Source of the DNA: Lycocorax pyrrhopterus obiensis
Taxonomy: Eukaryota > Chordata > Aves > Passeriformes > Paradisaeidae
Assembly (NCBI GenBank): GCA_014706295.1
Contig: JACSVZ010000002.1
Span: 59,229,617 to 59,293,616 of the forward strand
Direction of reading: 5' to 3'
DNA: 64,000 nt
In this document: positions 39,401 through 48,727 of the stretch, piece by piece
Layout: each line of letters starts with the position of its first letter
Numbering within the stretch: the stretch's first letter is position 1
The notes under the pieces: generated by a model
Told to the model about the DNA's origin: nothing
The model's input: the letters and a program-made list of their open reading frames with translations, nothing else
Database searches by the model: none
Made by a program: the position numbers and the translations under genes

Positions 39401-39745
39401 TTGAATGTTTTTTCCATTGCTGGTGTGGTCATTCTCTCATACAACATGAGATGCCATGCCCTACGCACCCTTTTGCAAGGGCTGACAGCTCGGCATGAAG
39501 GCAGGCAATGGTACACATTTTGTTCTCAATAGCTTTGAATCAGACTGAGCAATTACAAACACAAGTGTCCTCTCTGTGACTAACACTCTTAATTATATAA
39601 TATGTTTTGTGATACTGACTGGGCAATATCTCTAAGTACACAGAAGACCAAATCTGGCTTTAAACACAGACAATTTTCAATCAGTTTGTCTGCTTTACTA
39701 TATTAAATAACATTGCCAACCTTGTTGGTTTAGTTTGGCCACAGA
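36430..39745. other. Unique non-coding sequence
   Basis: No gene, RNA or transposon recognised. A frame at 39202-39498 (98 codons) lacks motifs. Confidence 0.55.
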
Positions 39746-39800
39746 AGTGAACTGATTTGAGTTCACTGATGAGTTATGAACATAAGTGAGTTCACTTATG
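39746..39800. promoter_or_regulatory. Paired short inverted repeats, possible nuclear-receptor site
   Basis: Two perfect small inverted repeats lie 13 bp apart. The first is agtgaact-N6-agttcact (39746-39767), which contains TGAACT and AGTTCA half-sites spaced by six bases, the everted ER6 layout used by PXR/CAR-type receptors. The second is cataagtga-GT-tcacttatg (39781-39800). The symmetry is certain; any binding is inference. Confidence 0.35.
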
Positions 39801-40157
39801 GGTTACCTTCACCTCAGCTTATGCCTAAACCTTTTCCTAAATCTCTAAGGCAAGTGACGGTGAGCTCCTGCTGGTCAAACAAGATGAAAAGGCATGGGCA
39901 CTCTAGTTTTCTGGATAGCTGTATCACGTTGTCACCCCTGATGACTACAGAGCACCTCTCCAGCAGATGTGGCAGCTTGCCTCCTTCCATGTGCTCAGAC
40001 TATGCAGAAGGTAGATGCAAAACAGCTGAGAAACTGCTGAATCCAGATGCTTTACTTGGCCTGACCATCTCCTGTTCGTGAACTTGCTCTGAAACTCCCC
40101 AAACCACCTGACATGATCGATCTGTTTCTGGCTGAGGAGACTGGGATAAACCAGATA
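39801..40157. other. Unique non-coding sequence
   Basis: Nothing recognised. The two overlapping - strand frames ending near 39945-40000 are leucine-rich and have no family motif. Confidence 0.45.
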
Positions 40158-40380
40158 GAAAAGGAGGAATGTGGGAAAAAGACATAGAAGAAGAAGTATG
40201 GAGGTCATGAACAGAATAAAAATGTGGGAGAGGAGAAAAAGGCAGAGGGAAATAGGAAGAAAAAGTATTAATACAGTACAATATTCCACAAGAAGGAAAA
40301 TTATGTGGAGGGAAAACAGACATTGGAAAAGACCCAAGAAAGGAGAAGAGAAGGAGGTGAGGATTTGGCAGGGGAGATAA
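40158..40380. repeat. Purine-rich (A/G) tract
   Basis: About 220 bp in which the + strand is strongly biased to A and G, with repeated agaag, ggaga and gaaaaag words. The bias explains the arginine/lysine-rich frame on the + strand and the leucine/phenylalanine/serine-rich frames on the - strand. It is degenerate low-complexity sequence, not a gene. Confidence 0.7.
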
Positions 40381-40960
40381 GCAACATCAACAAAAGCAGC
40401 AGATTTCTTATTTTATCTTCCAAAAAACTGCTGCCAAAATAAGATAATACTCAACTATAATCGCCATTATTAATACATGCATGTGGACAATGTGAAGGTG
40501 AAGAGGAGATTGTCAAAGAACGTAGCTCTGGCGGGATGCCAGGCACCAGGGAAACTCACGGGAGAACCATGCAGCAGTTCAGTTTTCCTGAAGGGAATGG
40601 AAATTGTCTAGGGTAACCTGGGTAGAAAGTTTGGAGCAAAGGCCTGTTGCCTCTGCTCACCTTTGGAGGAAGAAGGGCTGAGCAGGTCATCAGAACGGCC
40701 TCCTGCCTTTTCCACTCACATGTCAGGTTTGGGTGAGGATGCCACACTCAGGTGGAACAGATCATTTTCATAGCATATTTTGGGTCAGGGAAACCCAATT
40801 TCTTTTGTAGGCTGCATTCCAATATTGGTGTCAATGCAACAGTGCTTTTGCAGCTGAATGATCATCATTTGCAGTTAACATGATCTAGTGGACTCAGCTT
40901 TGCAGCAGCAGGATATTGTTGCTATTCCTAGCTGGTATACTGGGCAGCCTCAAGCATGCG
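40381..40960. other. Unique non-coding sequence
   Basis: Nothing recognised. Confidence 0.5.
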
Positions 40961-41074
40961 AAATTCCCTGTCTGTTCCTTAGTTTCCCCATCCATAAATC
41001 AGGTAGTGGTACTCACTGATTCGCTAAGGTACTTTGAGATCCACAAGAGAAAAGCACTAAATAAGAGCTGGGTG
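40961..41074 (+). mobile_element. Ancient amniote SINE (MIR-related)
   Basis: 'ccttagtttccccatccata' (40977-40996), 'taaggtactttgagatccac' (41025-41044) and 'gaaaagcactaaataagagc' (41049-41068) occur in the order and spacing of an old amniote SINE whose consensus runs 'cctcagtttccccatctgtaaaatgggg ... aaagtgctttgagatct... gaaaagtgctatataagagctagg'. The match over about 100 bp is clear despite divergence. It has no coding role. Confidence 0.78.
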
Positions 41075-41258
41075 TGACTAAATTTACCCTTTCCGACCAT
41101 GCACAGAGAATTAGTTTTCTTCTTCATTTTCAAGCCTTTCATGTGGCCTACATTGCTTTTCTGTTCTGCTTAGTACCTTGATAACATCACTAAATTTATC
41201 TTCTCTCTTGCTTTTCTTCTTCATAAAACTGTAACTATTTCATAGCTTAGTTCTAAAA
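41075..41258. other. Unique spacer
   Basis: Short AT-rich spacer, nothing recognised. Confidence 0.4.
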
Positions 41259-41290
41259 AGTGAAGAATATGAAGAGTGAAGAATATGAAG
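41259..41290. repeat. Perfect 16-bp tandem duplication
   Basis: agtgaagaatatgaag occurs twice without spacer (41259-41274, 41275-41290), followed by a partial, related tagaagag. Identity between the copies implies a fairly recent duplication. Confidence 0.95.
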
Positions 41291-42094
41291 TAGAAGAGTA
41301 ATAGTAACATCATGAAAGACCCCAGAAAAATAAAAACCCCTTTCCTCTTAATCCAGGTATAATCGGCTAAATCCCTTTGCCCTGTTTTGGAAATCGATAC
41401 TGAGTTTCAGTGTTCATTAGGGAGTATAGAGAGGTCAGAGGCCCTCCACAACACGCATTCCACATCCCGCATCCAGCTGTCTGTATGGATAGTGGAAAAC
41501 ATCATGAGCTGTGCATAACTTGTTTAAATCTTAAATTTAGTTACATATAATTATATATTAATTATATTGCCCTGGCATTTTGAAGGCATTAGCTTTGCCA
41601 GGAAGCCTATTTTTAAAAACTATTTTAAAATATCCTCCCCACTATGCACAAGCACCCATGAAAACCTCCTTTCATTGTACGCTGAAGCTTCTATACACTT
41701 TCAGAGATCTAAAATATCCCACCTATTTGCCTCTTATATTTGTAGGCATTAGTGAAATCGTTAGTCCCCTCAATTTATGCAGTACAAGCAATAGACCACC
41801 TTCCAGTTATATTCACCTATAAAAACAGGAATGTAGCTCAGCCCAATAGCTGCTACATTCAGTAGGATTTTCCCTAGTGGTGGCTAGCCATTCCTAGGAG
41901 CCTGTTAGACTCCTCTTACAGTGTAGGGGAGGAAATGACAGATGTCTATCAACCAAATGAAGATCAGTCCTGAAAGGGGGAGATGGAACTAAACAAGTCA
42001 AACAATAAAATTTGGTAATATGTTTGTAATTAAAAAGTTATGAGTGACTTCCAGATATCAAAGAAGGAAAAAAAAAGTAATTATGTATATTTGG
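41291..42094. other. Unique non-coding sequence
   Basis: Includes a short AT-rich run at 41535-41568. No gene recognised. Confidence 0.5.
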
Positions 42095-42309
42095 CATGAT
42101 TTTCAAAGTTGTCATTGGACTCACAGGTTCTCATTGAAGTCACTGTAAACTGTGGGTGCACAGCACCTTTGAAAACCTTGCCAAAATTGCCTTTAGACTG
42201 TAAGGTCCTTAGGGCAGAGACCTGTTACTCATTTGGCAAATTGTATTGCAAGCTCCTTTGCCCAAACAGGGCTGCTTGCGTAATAATAATAATAATAATA
42301 ATAATAATA
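42095..42309 (+). mobile_element. Ancient amniote repeat ending in (TAA)n
   Basis: The segment starts with 'catgattttcaaagttgtc' (42095) and 'ttctcattgaagtcactgta' (42128-42147). It continues with 'ctgtgggtgcacagcacctt' (42150-42169), 'ttagactgtaaggtccttag' (42193-42212) and 'ggcagagacctgtt' (42213-42226), and ends in a clean (TAA)n array at 42281-42309. The same order (gattttcaaa, cccattgaagtcaatgg, tgtgggtgctcagcacct, gattgtaagctccttggggcagggac, ...taataataa) belongs to a repeat abundant in turtles and crocodilians and present as relics in birds, probably an old CR1/L3-type LINE 3' end. The exact family name is not resolved here. The TAA tail is longer and purer than expected for so old an element, so it probably re-expanded as a microsatellite. 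Confidence 0.78.
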
Positions 42310-43539
42310 GATAACAGATTTGTGCTGGAATTCAGAAGTATCTGATGTGGTTCTATAGCCTTCTTATTAGCACAGTATTTCAAAGCATCAAATAAAAGCT
42401 CATTTTATAGGCAAATCACCCAGGAAGTATGACCAAAGGAAGCTGGCTGAAAACAATTTAGAATCAGAGAGGTGCTTGCTTGGTCAAACATGGAATTTCC
42501 CTTCCACCACACATTTCAGTTTCACATTATTTGACTCATAGACTGTCATTTGGGAGCCCTGTTGAACAGGTAGGCCATGAAATATGCATCTGCCTGTGGT
42601 TGGTTTAGTGCATAGAATAGATTCATGTAAGTACATACATCAGTGCACACCCTCAGCCCTGGAGGTGTTGCTACACTCCTCAAATTCATGTGCAATCCCT
42701 CTGCTTGTGCCAGAGACAGCTATGAATGAGGGTTGACTCACTTTGCCTGGGAAGTGCCAGAGCATTAGGTTTCAAATTCAAAGGGTATCAGCAGTGCAGT
42801 ATTATTCTCTGCTCTTACTTCAGAAATCTTGCTCATTTCAGCAACTCAGCCTAACACAGCTGTAACTCAGTACAGTATTATGCAGTTTAATTTACAAAGT
42901 AAACTAATTACAGACCTTCTCAATAGACATGTGAAAAGCCAGCAGTGACAGAAACATCACTCTCACCCCAGGAGTTTCAGGGAAGCTGCTAGTAGCCCAC
43001 ACCTTCTCAAAACTGTCGGTTGATTCCTCTAATCCCGGCTTTCCTCCAGCTGTTCCTCAACTGCAGAGTGTGGATAATGGTACCCACTTTTCTGAAGGGC
43101 TTAGAGGTGGATGGGGAAGAGCTCTGCCCAAGGAAGGTGTGTAGTACCATCAGAGGAACATCTGCTGCCCTGCTGGATTGGCACCACCGTGGCTTCAGGT
43201 GCTGGCTATGTCAGCAGCCAGCATTGCAAAACCCCTTTCACAGTAGTATTTATCCAGAAGATAATTATGAGGAAAAGGAAAGAAAACTGACCAGTCCTAA
43301 TAAATACCAGCCTTTCCAGGAATGAATTTGAAAGCTAGTTTTCTAGGTATCAGATGATAGGAATCATAAAGTTAAGCATGAGCTTACTTTAATGAACCTG
43401 GTCAAAAGCGCTGTCTGGCGTGTTTATTTATTCATTCATTTTTACTTGAGTAGACAAAGTAAATCTACCTTTGGTTTTCATAAAATTTTTCTTGCTACAT
43501 TTTATTTAGTTTAAGTTGGCATCTATTTGATTCAACATG
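42310..43539. other. Unique non-coding sequence
   Basis: No gene recognised; a 101-codon + strand frame at 43020-43325 lacks motifs. Confidence 0.5.
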
Positions 43540-43592
43540 GAAAGCCCGGCCAAATCCAATTAGTGTCATTGAAACTCATGGAGTTCACTTTT
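43540..43592. repeat. Possible ancient sauropsid repeat scrap
   Basis: 'ggccaaatccaattagtgtc' and 'attgaaactcatggagttca' recall the 'gggccaaattc...gaagtcaatggagtta' phrase of old amniote repeats. Weak. Confidence 0.35.
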
Positions 43593-43697
43593 TCTTCTTT
43601 TTACCCTCACTTTAACAACCCAGAAAAAGAATTCCAGAGACCAAAATTTGAAACTGTTCCCATTTCTCACCTGCACAAGGGATGAGATGGAGGGGAG

Positions 43698-43699
43698 TA

Positions 43700-43738
<39 letters not shown>
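43698..43738. repeat. (AAT)n microsatellite, about 13 units
   Basis: Uninterrupted AAT/TAA array of about 40 bp, directly next to a 5'-truncated CR1 stub. Likely length-polymorphic. Confidence 0.97.
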
Positions 43739-43739
<1 letters not shown>

Positions 43740-43877
43740 TCAGAAGTACAAGGCCGGGTTGGACATGGCTTTGAGCAATCTGTTCCAGCAGAAGATGTCC
43801 CTACCCATGGCAGAGGTGTTGGAACTAGATGGACTTTAAGGTCCCTTCCAATTTAAATCAGTCTCTGATTCTATGAG
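43740..43877 (+). mobile_element. CR1 LINE 3' stub, + strand
   Basis: Last 130 bp or so of a CR1: 'aaggccgggttggacatgg' (43750-43768), 'agcagaagatgtccctac' (43787-43804), 'aactagatggactttaaggt' (43823-43842), and 'ctctgattctatgag' (43862-43876), followed by a short A-run. The 5' truncation point meets the end of the AAT array within a few bases, so the element probably inserted at or in the microsatellite. Confidence 0.94.
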
Positions 43878-43989
43878 AAGTAAAAAAAAAAAAACCGTCA
43901 GTGTAGCTTGTGTTTGCCTGGCCAGCTGGTTGGTTTTCCCCTCTCGCTACAATACTGCATTTATTTCTGTTAAAACTCCTGAGCAGCCC

Positions 43990-44360
43990 ATCTCAAATCC
44001 CAGTGGACTCAGATGCACGTGGTAAGCCATGGCACTGCTGCTTTTACCCACAGACCTCAGTGTGCTGCTCCCAAGCAGGGAACCTGGGGCAGCACCTGTT
44101 TCTTCTGGCTCCTCCCAATCCATCCCTCTGGCACTGGAAGGCTCCACGTGGAGCCTGGGCTGGCGAAGGACAGCAGAGTGTGGTCTGGCAGCCACAGGGA
44201 AGCATGCAGTCCCCGTCTCAGCTCCTCCGCCCTGGCAGGTCCACAGGCCTCCCCGGGTCACCGGCTGCCCCCACAGGCACAGCGTCTGCCTTGGGGAATA
44301 AGCGGTTTCTCCGTCAGCTGCCGGCTGAGGTGGCTCTCTCCGCTTCCCAAAAGGGTGTAG
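43990..44360. other. GC-rich patch, open on both strands
   Basis: Clearly richer in G+C than its surroundings, with a dozen or so CpGs. Overlapping frames of 157 (+, 43910-44383), 148 (-, 44393-43947), 115 and 90 codons exist because stop codons are rare in GC-rich DNA. None resembles a protein family; translations are rich in Pro, Ser, Gly and Trp. It may be a weak CpG-rich regulatory patch or an unrecognised repeat. Confidence 0.4.
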
Positions 44361-45380
44361 CGGGTGGCAGAGAAACAAGTTAATTTTGCTCACAAAAGCT
44401 TCGGTGGCTCATTACAGAAATGGAGCCTTCAAAAATACTGCTAAAATATGAATGTTTTGCAGAGGTTGCCACAGAAACTTGTAGAGCATATAATCCAAAA
44501 TAGGATGTCTAGACAAACTCCTACTGTCTGACCTTTTATGTATTTCCTAATCCAGCCAATCTTGCCAAGCAAATTGGTGACTAAGCAGCAATTCCCTTTA
44601 CATGGTGTCGTAAAGGCCTGACAAGGCCCAGGTCACGGTTATAAATTTCAGTCTGGCTACTTCAGCAACTCTCGGCTTCCTTTACCAGCACGGCTCCCGT
44701 GTGGTTTCTGGGCTATGATGTGTGCTCTGGATCATCGTGAAGTAATTTTGGGGCTGTAAAATCCAAAAGCCACAGCTCCGCTGCGAAACAGAGCGCACTT
44801 TCATCCGGCAGGACCCCAGAGTTTACATAAAATTGTAAAATAGGGAGGCTGGAGAGAGTCTGGGGCGAAAGAGAAATGAAAGACAGCAGCACCGGAGCCT
44901 GCAGCAGCTGCCTTCTTCTGGGGGCCTGGGGCAAGCGACACCCCTTTTCCCAGAACCCCAGGTGCTGACTGCCTGGAGCCAGCAGCACCAGCATGGCATG
45001 GAGGTCCTTCTGTTCTGGGTTCCTATTTTCTTCTCCTTGAAGAAGCCCTTTTGTTTTCCTTTGTTTTCCAGAAGTAGCCCTACACAAAAAGGCTTCCATC
45101 CTCCCATCACAGCAGAAAATAAACCAAGTGCCCTTCAGTGATGCATCATCTATCGGCACGGTCAGATTCCAAAAGAATCAAAAATATGGCAATTAAAAAC
45201 AGGGAAGGAGGGAGGGGACGTTGACTCAGTACTCAGTAGCCCTTAAAAAACTGTGTAGTATGTTGATGTAACTCAGAATAGTCTGTGATGCAGCAGTAGT
45301 TTCTGTGATACAGAAGTATCAGCTCTCTCTACATACATGCATGCACATGTGTGCATACATGCATTTGCATACCTACTGAT
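44361..45380. other. Unique sequence with 148-codon - strand frame
   Basis: The - strand frame 45159-44713 has no recognisable domain, and a second - strand frame overlaps it. A TATA-like ttataaat occurs at 44639-44646 on the + strand, shortly after an aggtca half-site (44630-44635), but I see no gene downstream. Short catg/catac repeats at 45331-45376 precede the CR1. Confidence 0.4.
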
Positions 45381-45890
45381 CACAGAACCATAGAATGTCT
45401 TGGATTGGAAGGGACCTTAAAGACCAGCTTGTTCCAGCTCCTCTGCCATGGGCAAGGACACCTTCCACTAGACCACATTGCTCAGAGCCCTGTCCATCCT
45501 GGCCTTGAACACTTCCAGGGATGGAGTACCATTCTGGGCAACATGTTCCAGTGCCTCACCACCATCTGAGAAAAGAACTTCTTCCAAGAATTAAATCTAA
45601 ATCTCTCCTCTTTTAGTATAAAACCACTCCCCCCTTGTTCTGTCACTATCTGCTCTTGTAAAAATTCTCTTCCCCACCTTTTGGAGGCCGCCTTTAAGTA
45701 CTGAAAAGTGTTGTAAGGTCTCCCCAGAACCTTATCTTCTCCAGGCCAAACAACTTCAACTCTCTCCGTTTGTCCTCATAGGAGAGGTGCTCCTTCCCTC
45801 TGATCAATTTTCGTGTCCCTACTCTGGACCTGCTCTAAGAGATCCATTTCATTCTTGTGCTGAGAACCCCAGACATGGTGATGCACAAGC
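45381..45890 (-). mobile_element. CR1 LINE fragment, - strand
   Basis: Reverse complement of about 510 bp of CR1. It begins with the tail 'agaaccatagaatg' (45384-45397), then 'ttggattggaagggacctta' (45400-45419), 'ggccttgaacacttccaggg' (45501-45520), 'tgttccagtgcctcaccacc' (45544-45563), 'cttatcttctccaggccaaa' (45731-45750), and 'attcttgtgctgagaacccc' (45851-45870). Beyond about 45890 the similarity ends. Stops and indels break the ORF2 remnant. It is the - strand counterpart of the copy at 35811-36429 and covers nearly the same part of the element. Confidence 0.95.
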
Positions 45891-47090
45891 TTGTAAAGGT
45901 GAACAGTTTTTTACAACAAAAATAATCTGAAGAAGAAACTTCTATTTTTTTAGTATTTTGTTCCACATTGCCCATTCCTCTCTTACCACAGAGCAAGATT
46001 TAGGGCTGTGCTCAGGCTGAAGCTAGGAAGGCTGCCATGGGCAGTGGTCTGAGACTGAAAGTATTGGTGTTTCTGAGTTAAGCTGTCCCAGGTACATGTT
46101 TTGGTAAGCTTAAGGAAGTCTTGAACATACCTCAGGGACAAGGTTGTGCAACACATATGTTACTGAGCAGAAAGCAAGTGTGAGAGAGAGAAAAGAGAGC
46201 TATTGTCAGAAGGAAATAGGAGGGAATTAGTAAGAAAAAAAAGTGAAATTAATTGCTATTTAATCAGCACATTAATAGTATCATGTGCTGTACAGTAGTA
46301 TATAGTGCTAATTATGCACTGTGTATTAAACAGTGGTAAGAATTAACAACTTAATATCTGGCCTCTCCATATAGCTTGTTATAGAGAGGTGTTGGATTTT
46401 ATATATATTTTCTGTGAACTTTAATTTTCCATGTGGTGTTTGATCAGGAAATGAAGAGCCCCTCAGGTGGAGTGCCAGGAGAAACCTTCCTGAGGAGGAC
46501 GTGTTCTGCAGTGTGTGTGGAGAAGATCCCAGGGGCAAATATTTCATCTTCTGAACCATTCACTTATGCAAAATACGTTGTTTCCACCACAGAGGTCTCA
46601 TTCTTAAGAAATATTAAAAAAACAAAGGCTAAGAGAAAGATTTCTGTGATGCATGGACAATTTATACAAGTGCAAAAGAAATTAAGACCTTGTGATGAAT
46701 TAGAGAATAACAGGAGGCACGTAAGGAAAAGCATTGCATTGAATCCAGGTCCTGCATTGGTGATAAATAGTTGCTCCTTCCATCTGGAGCTTCACAAGTT
46801 TCTTCTTCAAACAAATGGTTAGGCCACCACAGCATCTGAAATCTGGAAAATTTCCCAGATCCTGAAAAAATTGTGTCCTGAAGGGGAGCATCAGGCAACC
46901 CATGCTCTGTGTGGAGCACTCATGCAGCCTGGGCTGTGGTTCACATTAAAAACAGAGGGGACAATAGTGGGCATGATGAGAGGGTCACAGACATCTAGAA
47001 GAACAGATAAACAAGCATTTGAAGAATTCCAGTAGTGCAAAATACAGAAGATAGTGAAGAGTAGTTAGAAATTAGCAGCCCAAAGTACAA
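45891..47090. other. Unique non-coding sequence
   Basis: A 129-codon + strand frame (46433-46822) is the most notable open frame but shows no family motif and has an antisense frame across half of it. No repeat recognised. Confidence 0.5.
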
Positions 47091-47345
47091 GCAAATCTAG
47101 AAGTTTCTAAACCTAACCCTCACCTTAACAATAATGAAAAAACTTTAGCTTCAGCATTAACCGTAAACTTAATCCTAACCTAAAAAGTATAACCAAAAGC
47201 CTTACTCTAACCAACACAACCTTAACTCTAATGACCCTAACCCTAATTACCCTAACAGTAAGCCATGGCACTAAATGTCCTAACCCTAAACCCTAACCCT
47301 AATCCTATGTCAATGCAAATTTAGAAGTGTCTAAAGCAAACCTTA
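47091..47345. repeat. Degenerate interstitial telomeric repeat block
   Basis: About 200 bp rich in CCCTAA-type words: 'ctaaacctaaccctcacctt' (47107-47126), 'gaccctaaccctaattaccc' (47233-47252), and the purest core 'cctaaccctaaaccctaacc' (47279-47298). CCCTAA is the C-strand of the vertebrate telomere repeat. Between these are diverged variants (cttaac, cctaac, ctctaac). The block is flanked by related 21-bp sequences, gcaaatctagaagtttctaaa (47091-47111) and gcaaatttagaagtgtctaaa (47315-47335), 19 of 21 identical and 224 bp apart, so it may be one unit of a larger tandem duplication. Confidence 0.92.
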
Positions 47346-48710
47346 GTGCCTTAACTCAAACCAGGGTAAGACTGGATCAGATTTCTCACATTAGAAATCA
47401 TTCCTTTCCGCTTTTCTTACAGCAATTCCCTGAGGCCATTTTTCTGGCCAGATTGTGTTATGGTTCCTCCTTTTTGCTTGAATGAAAACGATGAGTGGAT
47501 GATGTGGTCCTTTGCTTTAGGGGCACTCTCCCTGGGGGGAACAGAGACTTGTGCACTTCAATTTACACAGACACAGGTTAGTCCCCCTGTTGGCCTAGCT
47601 GGCAGTCCCCATGATGTACTTGTGAGTTCATCTTAGCTGCTGGCTGCAAAGAGCTGCCTGCTTGGGGTGCAGTGATGCTGGCCTTCCTCGGGAGGTCCTG
47701 TCACATCCCTCCTTCCCACTTCCTGCTCTTCTTAGAATAAGGACCCACTCTTTTTTTTGTTCTTTGAAAGACAGGCTTTTGTTCCCTGCAAATGGCAAAT
47801 GTAAGCAAAATTATATTCTGATGTATGGTTAGATTTCACTGAGAAAATGGCAGTCTGATCTCTCTCTCTCTTTCAGCCCCCTCACACACACAATTATTTG
47901 TACTTGTGTATGTGTCTGTCATTTTCTGTCATGTAGCTGTCAAACTGCACCACAATCCCACCCCTGAGAAATGGATTATTTAGTTTGATGTTTGCTTTAA
48001 AGTCTGAGCAGGGCTGTTGTGTGTTGCTGTACTACTCGTCCTGGCAGGCTTTTGTCCAAGCACAGCACTCACTCTCTTGCCTATTAATGGTCACAAGATG
48101 GTCCAGTCAAGAGATAGTGCTCCTCTGGAAAATATTTATAAGGGAAAGACAAAGCAACATGCTAGACTTTTTTAACTACAAAATTAGCGGGCTCATAGTT
48201 TTCAAGATCTTCTCAGTTTTCTCAGATTTATTTTCTTATAACTAAACAGAAAATGCAATTGGGCAAAATACCACGGTGTGCTTTGTTACAGCATAAAAGC
48301 ATAAAATGTACCCTGATGTATGAAAGGGGTGCACTTTCATCTTTTCAATATAAACAGGAGGCAGGTGGCCAGCAGGAACTATTGACACCATCAATCTTTT
48401 TCCTCTTTTTGTATCTTAGGGAAATAAAACCTAACACCTACTGCAAAGTTACAAATTTTACACCCTATCTATATAGCTCTGTTTCCTGTCACTGGTAGCC
48501 TCATCATTTCTCTTACATTCCCTCTACTCATTTATCACATCTTCTTGTTGCATCCTATAATAATTTTGATTTTTGGCTCCAGAGGAGATAACTACCACTG
48601 TAGGATAGTGCCTTGATATAATGAGAATGCCAGATGAACAATTATTAGATAAAGAACAGCAGAAGTCAGCACTAAGACCAAGCAAACCCAAACAGAAACA
48701 CCTTGGTGTC
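47346..48710. other. Unique non-coding sequence
   Basis: A (TC)n run ending in ttcag (47859-47875) looks like a splice acceptor but is followed by no open frame with a recognisable product. Nothing else recognised. Confidence 0.5.
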
Positions 48711-48727
48711 TTTTTTTTTTTTTTTTT
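48711..48727. repeat. T17 homopolymer
   Basis: Seventeen consecutive T. No retrocopy is visible on the - strand beside it. Confidence 0.95.

Noticed and set aside
43910..44383. 157-codon open frame, the longest in the window
   Set aside because: Lies in GC-rich sequence where a 148-codon frame is open on the opposite strand. No domain, low-complexity translation, no splice context.
44713..45159. 148-codon - strand open frame
   Set aside because: No family resemblance, and another frame on the same strand overlaps it. Length is explained by local GC content.
47859..47875. (TC)n followed by ttcag as a splice acceptor
   Set aside because: No coding exon follows; a simple pyrimidine repeat explains it.
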